From positions 5,109,501 to 5,173,500 of the forward strand of contig NZ_FNSM01000001.1 in assembly GCF_900105415.1 (NCBI RefSeq): a stretch of 64,000 nt of DNA, read 5' to 3'. This stretch comes from Streptomyces sp. TLI_105. GTDB lineage: Bacteria > Actinomycetota > Actinomycetes > Streptomycetales > Streptomycetaceae. Numbering within the stretch: the stretch's first letter is position 1; every line of letters starts with the position of its first letter. The notes under the pieces are model-generated. The model made no database searches and was not told where the DNA came from. It saw only the letters and a list, made by a program, of their open reading frames with translations. Both the position numbers and the translations under genes were made by a program. Positions 59,222-64,000 of the stretch are shown here, piece after piece.

Positions 59222-59977
59222 ATGAAGCTCACCGTCGTCGGCTGCTCCGGGTCGTTCCCGTCCGCGGACTCGGCCTGTTCGAGCTACCTCGTCGAGGCCG
59301 ACGGCTTCCGGCTGCTCCTCGACATGGGCAACGGCGCCCTGGGCGAGCTGCAGCGCCACATCGGTCTGTACGACCTCGACGCGATCTTCCTCAGCCACCT
59401 GCACGCGGATCACTGCATCGACATGTGCGGGTACTTCGTCGCCCGCTACTACCGGCACGACGGCGGGCGCTGCGACGCGATCCCCGTCTACGCGCCGGAG
59501 GGTGCCGAGCAGCGGCTGACCACGGCGTACGCCGACACGCCCTCGGCCACCTCGATGAGCGAGGTCTTCGACTTCCACACGCTGAAGTCCGGCGGCAGTT
59601 TCGAGATCGGCCCGTTCTCCGTCCGTACGGAGAAGGTGTGCCATCCGGTCGAGGCGTACGGCATCCGGGTCGAACACGGCGGCCGTTCGCTCACGTACTC
59701 CGGGGACACCGGGGTCTGCGACGCGCTGCACGACCTCGCCGACGGCGCCGACCTCTTCCTCTGCGAGGCCTCCTTCACCCACGGCAAGGAGGACGTCCCG
59801 GACCTCCACCTCAACGGCCGGGAGGCCGGCGCCCACGCGACCCGGGCGGGGGTGGGCCGCCTGGTGCTCACCCACATCCCGCCGTGGACGGACGGCGAGC
59901 GGAACCTGGCGGACGCGCGCGAGGTCTACAAGGGCCCGTCGGAGCTGGCGAGACCGGGCGCGGTCTACGAGATCTGA
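59222..59977 (+). CDS. MBL-fold metallohydrolase (RNase Z/AHL-lactonase-like)
   Basis: 251 residues. Metallo-beta-lactamase site His59-Leu-His61-Ala-Asp63-His64 (LSHLHADHCIDMCG), later His (KVCHPVEAYGIRV), Asp in TYSGDTGVCDAL and the C-terminal His in VLTHIPPW. Begins MKLTVVGCSGSFPSADSACSSYLVEADGFRLLLDMGNGALGELQ, typical of the RNase Z-like/cyclic-nucleotide phosphodiesterase group of MBL enzymes. Cytoplasmic. ATG 59222 chosen for homology; a longer frame from 59141 is spurious. Followed by an unusually long palindromic terminator. Confidence 0.9.
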   Translation: MKLTVVGCSGSFPSADSACSSYLVEADGFRLLLDMGNGALGELQRHIGLYDLDAIFLSHLHADHCIDMCGYFVARYYRHDGGRCDAIPVYAPEGAEQRLTTAYADTPSATSMSEVFDFHTLKSGGSFEIGPFSVRTEKVCHPVEAYGIRVEHGGRSLTYSGDTGVCDALHDLADGADLFLCEASFTHGKEDVPDLHLNGREAGAHATRAGVGRLVLTHIPPWTDGERNLADAREVYKGPSELARPGAVYEI

Positions 59978-59992
59978 GGACTCCGAGACACG

Positions 59993-60034
59993 GGAAGGGC
60001 CCCGGAACCGTACGTACGGTTCCGGGGCCCTTCC
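59993..60034. terminator. 42-bp perfect palindrome, bidirectional terminator
   Basis: GGAAGGGCCCCGGAACCGTAC (59993-60013) is the exact reverse complement of 60014-60034; each arm 21 bp with no spacer, so the physical loop is the central few bases. It lies between the convergent MBL and nagE2 genes. Confidence 0.9.
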
Positions 60035-60050
60035 GCCGTGCGGGGGAGGC

Positions 60051-61316
60051 TCACGCCTTGGTGAGGTCCTCGATCTCCTCCTCGGGCTCGCGGCCCGGGG
60101 TCGCGAGGTTGAACTTGACGATCGCGAAGCGGAAGACCACGTAGTAGATCGCCGCGAAGACGAGGCCGATCGGGATGATCAGCCACGGCTTGGAGGCGTA
60201 CGTCCAGTTCAGGAAGTAGTCCAGCGCGCCGGCGGAGAAGGTGAAGCCGTGGTGCACGCCCAGGGCCGAGGTGATGACCATCGAGGCGGCGGTGAGCACG
60301 GCGTGGATCACGTACAGCAGGGGCGCCAGGAACATGAAGGCGAACTCGATGGGCTCGGTGATGCCCGTGACGAACGAGGTCAGGGCGAGCGAGAACATCA
60401 TGCCGCCGACGACCTTGCGGCGCTCGGGACGGGCGGCGTGGGTGATCGCGAGGGCGACGGCCGGCAGGGCGAACATCATGATCGGGAAGAAGCCGGACAT
60501 GAACTGGCCGGCCGACGGGTCACCGTGGAAGAAGCGCGGCAGGTCGCCGTGCCAGACGGCACCGGTGGAGTCGGTGAAGGTGCCGATCTCCTGCCAGGCG
60601 ACGGTGTTCACGAACTGGTGCATGCCGATCGGGAGCAGACCGCGGTTGATGGCGCCGAAGATGCCGGAGCCGACGGCCCCGAGTCCGGTCATCCAGTTGC
60701 CGAAGTCGGTGATCACGTTGCCGATGGGCTCCCAGAGGAGACCGAAGAGGACGCCCATGAGGGTGCCGACGAAGGCCATGATGATCGGGACGAGCCGGCG
60801 GCCGTTGAAGAAGCCGAGCCAGTCGACCAGCTTCTTGCGGTGGTACCGCTGCCAGATGACGGCGGCCAGGAGGCCCATGATGATGCCGCCGAAGACCTTG
60901 GGGTCGTTGTACGTCGCGGCGACGTCGACACCCTTGTTGGCGGTCGTGTTGACGACGGCCTCGGAGGTCGGGAACGCGGTCAGCACGTTCTTGTAGACCA
61001 GGAAGCCGACCAGCGCGGCGAGCGCGGTGGAGCCGTCGGCCTTCTTCGCGAAGCCGATGGCGATGCCGACGCAGAAGAGCAGCGGCATGTTGGCGAAGAC
61101 CGCGTCACCCGCCGTGGCGAAGACGGAAGCGACCTTGTCCCAGCCGAGGCCTTCGGCGCCGAAGACGTCGGGCTGGCCGAGACGGAGCAAGATACCCGCG
61201 GCCGGCAGCACGGCGATCGGCAGCTGCAGGCTGCGACCGACCTTCTGCAGGCCCTGGAACAGGCCGGATCCGCGCTTCTTCGCGGGAGCGGCGGCCTGGG
61301 CGGTGGCCGTACTCAT
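60051..61316 (-). CDS. nagE2: N-acetylglucosamine PTS permease EIIC
   Basis: 421 residues, an EIIC-only glucose/GlcNAc-family permease. SLQLPIAVLPAAGILLRLGQPDVFGAEGLGWDKV at the N-terminus, then about 10 transmembrane segments with PLLFCVGIAIGFAKKADGSTALAALVGFLVY, GLLPIGMHQFVNTVAWQ (GMHxxxN substrate region), GFFPIMMFALPAVALAI and GITEPIEFAFMFLAPLLY (the GITEPIEF signature). No EIIA/EIIB domain is fused; phosphate comes through separate EIIB (nagF) and EIIA proteins. Closest to the MBL gene, so I take it as nagE2, the main GlcNAc permease. Three dre-like sites upstream. Confidence 0.92.
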   Translation of the reverse strand: MSTATAQAAAPAKKRGSGLFQGLQKVGRSLQLPIAVLPAAGILLRLGQPDVFGAEGLGWDKVASVFATAGDAVFANMPLLFCVGIAIGFAKKADGSTALAALVGFLVYKNVLTAFPTSEAVVNTTANKGVDVAATYNDPKVFGGIIMGLLAAVIWQRYHRKKLVDWLGFFNGRRLVPIIMAFVGTLMGVLFGLLWEPIGNVITDFGNWMTGLGAVGSGIFGAINRGLLPIGMHQFVNTVAWQEIGTFTDSTGAVWHGDLPRFFHGDPSAGQFMSGFFPIMMFALPAVALAITHAARPERRKVVGGMMFSLALTSFVTGITEPIEFAFMFLAPLLYVIHAVLTAASMVITSALGVHHGFTFSAGALDYFLNWTYASKPWLIIPIGLVFAAIYYVVFRFAIVKFNLATPGREPEEEIEDLTKA

Positions 61317-61388
61317 CAACTTCCTCCAGTAAGGCAAGGCGCCGCCAGAGGACATGGAAAGGGGGTGACGGCGGCGTCTCGTGGAACG

Positions 61389-61438
61389 CGGTGGTCTGGA
61401 CCGCGTGGTCTACACCAATGGGAGGTGTAGACCAGTTG
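61389..61438 (-). promoter_or_regulatory. DasR-binding dre sites upstream of nagE2
   Basis: Three consecutive TGGTCT/AGACCA-type sites: 61389-61404 (CGGTGGTCTGGACCGC), 61404-61419 (CGTGGTCTACACCAAT) and 61423-61438 (AGGTGTAGACCAGTTG), compared with the known DasR consensus ACTGGTCTAGACCAGT. DasR represses GlcNAc genes until glucosamine-6-P binds it. Confidence 0.85.
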
Positions 61439-61507
61439 TAGCACGTGGGACTTAGATAAGGAACCTGTGAATTCTGTGCGCTCAGCCATAGCTGGAAATG
61501 CACGACA

Positions 61508-61541
61508 AAAGGCCCCCGGACGGTCGGGTCCGGGGGCCTTT
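61508..61541 (-). terminator. Terminator after nagE1
   Basis: AAAGGCCCCCGGAC (61508-61521) pairs with GTCCGGGGGCCTTT (61528-61541), 6-nt loop, 65 bp beyond the nagE1 stop on the minus strand. Confidence 0.85.
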
Positions 61542-61605
61542 CACGGGCCTCGCGAGGGGGGCGAAAGCCCCGAAAGCGGTCGGGCTGCGGCGGGTGATCG
61601 CCGGG

Positions 61606-62925
61606 TCATCTGACGTTGTCGCGCTCGATCTCCTCCTCGACCTCCTCCGGCTCGCGGCCCGGGGTGGGGAGGTCGAACCTGACGATCGCGAACCTGAAGA
61701 TCACGTAGTACACGACCGCGAACCCCAGGCCGATCGGAATGATCAGCCACGGTTTCGTCGCGAGGTTCCAGTTGATCACGTAGTCGATCAGACCGGCCGA
61801 GAAGCTGAAGCCGTCCTTCACCCCGAGCGCCCAGGTCACCGCCATCGAGACGCCCGTCAGCACGGCGTGGATCGCGTACAGCAGCGGCGCGATGAAGAGG
61901 AACGAGTACTCGATCGGCTCGGTGATGCCGGTGACGAACGAGGTCAGGGCGACCGAGAGCATCATGCCGCCGACCGCCTTGCGGCGGTGCGGCTTCGCGG
62001 TGTGGGTGATCGCGAGCGCCGCCGCGGGCAGCGCGAACATCATGATCGGGAAGAAGCCCGTCAGGAACTGGCCGGCGTTCGGGTCGCCCGCGAGGAACAT
62101 GGGGATGTCGCCGTGGACCACCGTGTTGTCCGGCTTGGTGTACGTGCCGAACTGGAACCAGATGGGCACGTTCAGGAACTGGTGCAGGCCGATGACGAGC
62201 AGCGCCCGGTTGGCGACGCCGAAGATGCCCGAGCCCCACGCGCCGAGCCCGACCAGCCAGTCGCTGAAGCTCTCCAGGGCGTCGCCGATGGGCGGCCAGA
62301 CCCACAGGCAGAGCGCGGCGAAGGCGATCGCGACGAACGTCATGATGATCGGGACCAGGCGGCGGCCGTTGAAGAAGCCCAGCCAGTCGACCAGCTTCTT
62401 CCGGTGATAGCGCTGCCAGAACCAGGCGGCGAGCAGACCCATGACGATGCCGCCGAAGACGCCCGGGTTCTGGTACGTGTACCCGGCGAAGGAGTCGTCC
62501 GCGCCGAGGCAGCCGCCCCCGATGTCCTTCGTGCCCACCGGGCAGTCCTTCGGGAACTGCTGGAGCACCGTGTAGTAGACGAGGAAGCCGACCACCGCGG
62601 CCAGCGCGGTCGAGCCGTCCGCCTTCTTCGCCATGCCGATCGCCACGCCGATGCAGAACAGCAGCGGAAGGCCGAGACTGCCGTTCAGCAGCGCGCCACC
62701 GGCGCCCGCCATCACCTTCGCGACGTTGTCCCAGCCGAGACCGTCGGCCCCGAAGACGTCCGGCTGCCCCAGACGGTTGATGATGCCGGCGGCCGGGAGG
62801 ACGGCGATGGGGAGCTGGAGGCTGCGGCCCATCTTCTGGAGGCCCTGGAAGAGTCCGCCCCAGGAGACGGACTTCTTCGGTTTCGGTTCCGGTTTCGGTG
62901 CCGCCGCGGCGCTGTCCGTACTCAT
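61606..62925 (-). CDS. nagE1: GlcNAc-family PTS permease EIIC, second copy
   Basis: 439 residues, paralogue of nagE2. Same core: SLQLPIAVLPAAGIINRLGQPDVFGADGLGWDNV, IGVAIGMAKKADGSTALAAVVGFLVYYT, ALLVIGLHQFLNVPIWFQ (here LHQFLN where NagE2 has MHQFVN) and GITEPIEYSFLFIAPLLY. Differs by a longer periplasmic/cytoplasmic loop between helices 3 and 4 (FPKDCPVGTKDIGGGCLGADDS) with two cysteines. Divergent from nagF and preceded by a perfect dre site. Role less certain than nagE2. Confidence 0.9.
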   Translation of the reverse strand: MSTDSAAAAPKPEPKPKKSVSWGGLFQGLQKMGRSLQLPIAVLPAAGIINRLGQPDVFGADGLGWDNVAKVMAGAGGALLNGSLGLPLLFCIGVAIGMAKKADGSTALAAVVGFLVYYTVLQQFPKDCPVGTKDIGGGCLGADDSFAGYTYQNPGVFGGIVMGLLAAWFWQRYHRKKLVDWLGFFNGRRLVPIIMTFVAIAFAALCLWVWPPIGDALESFSDWLVGLGAWGSGIFGVANRALLVIGLHQFLNVPIWFQFGTYTKPDNTVVHGDIPMFLAGDPNAGQFLTGFFPIMMFALPAAALAITHTAKPHRRKAVGGMMLSVALTSFVTGITEPIEYSFLFIAPLLYAIHAVLTGVSMAVTWALGVKDGFSFSAGLIDYVINWNLATKPWLIIPIGLGFAVVYYVIFRFAIVRFDLPTPGREPEEVEEEIERDNVR

Positions 62926-62972
62926 CGGCGTCCTCCCTGCCCGGAACAGGCCGGGCCCGCATCTCGTTGCAC

Positions 62973-62988
62973 ACTGGTGTAGACCAGT
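62973..62988. promoter_or_regulatory. Perfect-arm dre site, nagE1/nagF intergenic region
   Basis: ACTGGT GTAG ACCAGT matches the DasR consensus arms exactly (ACTGGTCTAGACCAGT apart from the central 2 bp). It lies between divergent nagE1 and nagF and can control both. Confidence 0.9.
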
Positions 62989-63160
62989 TGCGGTAGGCTC
63001 CGGGAGCCCGCTGAGGACAGGCCGCCGGTGATCGTCATCATTCGGCAGAACGACTGTCCTTGCTCGCGAAGTTGGGCCAACCGTGGGTTAACGTGACAAA
63101 GCGGACCGCAGGTGCGCCGAGATTCGCGTGCTCGCGAACGGAACGGACAGGGAGAAACGC

Positions 63161-63394
63161 ATGGCCAGCAAGGCTGAGAAGATCGTCGCCGGGCTCGGCG
63201 GCATCGACAACATCGAAGAGATCGAAGGCTGCATCACCCGCCTGCGCACCGAGGTCGCGAACCCCGATCTCGTCGACGAGGCCGCCCTGAAGGCCGCCGG
63301 CGCCCACGGCGTCGTGAAGATGGGCACCGCCATCCAGGTCGTCATCGGCACCGACGCCGACCCGATCGCCGCGGAGATCGAAGACCTGATGTGA
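63161..63394 (+). CDS. nagF: PTS EIIB component for GlcNAc
   Basis: 77 residues. EIIB of the glucose/GlcNAc family; the phosphorylated cysteine is Cys24 in IEEIEGCITRLRTEV. Phosphate passes from EIIA to this cysteine and on to GlcNAc through NagE. Start ATG 63161 with CAGGGAG; an open frame to 63128 is not needed. Divergent from nagE1 with a dre site in between. EIIA must be encoded elsewhere. Terminator follows. Confidence 0.93.
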   Translation: MASKAEKIVAGLGGIDNIEEIEGCITRLRTEVANPDLVDEAALKAAGAHGVVKMGTAIQVVIGTDADPIAAEIEDLM

Positions 63395-63413
63395 GCCACT
63401 GACTCACATCGAC

Positions 63414-63445
63414 GAGGGCCCGTTCCGGCAGGGGAACGGGCCCTC
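63414..63445 (+). terminator. Terminator after nagF
   Basis: GAGGGCCCGTTCC (63414-63426) pairs with GGAACGGGCCCTC (63433-63445), 6-nt loop, 20 bp after the stop. Confidence 0.85.
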
Positions 63446-63467
63446 CGTCACGTCCGGCACATCCCGA

Positions 63468-63473
63468 TAGGCT
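63468..63473 (+). promoter_or_regulatory. -10 box of rph
   Basis: TAGGCT is followed by six bases (CGTCCC) and the ATG at 63480; a leaderless start is likely. Confidence 0.55.
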
Positions 63474-63479
63474 CGTCCC

Positions 63480-64000
<521 letters not shown>

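Overview
The window looks like a core-chromosome segment of a Streptomyces. Coding DNA is very GC-rich with strong third-position GC. Several markers are typical of the genus: an SsgA-like division protein, DasR-type dre sites beside GlcNAc phosphotransferase genes, a MurA/HU pair, PQQ-repeat Ser/Thr kinases and many start codons placed 6-7 bases after a -10 box (leaderless transcripts). From memory, the flanks match the Streptomyces coelicolor gene order from malic enzyme/hupA/murA down through hppD, ssgG, pncB/clpS, cysM, the nagE genes and rph; this was not checked against a database.

Layout: 1-6.7 kb holds malic enzyme (left edge cut), HU, murA, a YqgE-like protein, a small zinc-ribbon-like protein and a GH20 hexosaminidase. 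6.9-11.5 kb is a three-gene molybdenum hydroxylase operon (FAD, 2Fe-2S, Mo subunits) whose 2Fe-2S subunit has a disordered N-terminal extension of about 300 residues. 11.6-26.5 kb is the most unusual block: WXG100/PPE-like proteins, a mycosin protease, a large DUF6571-like protein, two paralogous lipoproteins, an opposing operon of two membrane kinases with a pseudokinase, and a composite paralogue of the WXG and large proteins that has apparently lost its ancestral start codon. No type VII core ATPase or channel gene is present, so this looks like an orphan secretion or signalling module.

26.5-46.6 kb is mixed housekeeping and regulation: tRNA-Cys, two MFS exporters, an RHH/Doc toxin-antitoxin pair, an SF2 helicase, IclR, ArsR and AsnC regulators, hppD, a TPR protein, a GlcD-type oxidase, ssgG and two RDD membrane proteins. 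Two intergenic gaps (32.5 and 39.9 kb) carry inverted copies of a hairpin-rich repeat of about 300 bp, one with a nested 42-bp palindrome.

46.9-64 kb holds a secreted M6 metalloprotease, NAD salvage (pncA, pncB), clpS, a DUF2017 gene, an amino-acid permease, and a cysteine branch: a JAMM peptidase (mec), a leaderless Cys-containing leader peptide, the sulfur carrier cysO and cysM. Next come an orphan membrane-anchored PemK-like protein, an MBL-fold hydrolase, the GlcNAc PTS genes nagE2, nagE1 and nagF with four dre-like sites, and the 5' part of rph. The GH20 enzyme at one end and the GlcNAc PTS at the other fit a chitin/cell-wall amino-sugar lifestyle.

Many genes are separated by strong GC-rich hairpins, several of them between convergent genes. 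Coordinates of starts were chosen from ribosome-binding sites, operon overlaps and family length; alternatives are stated where real.
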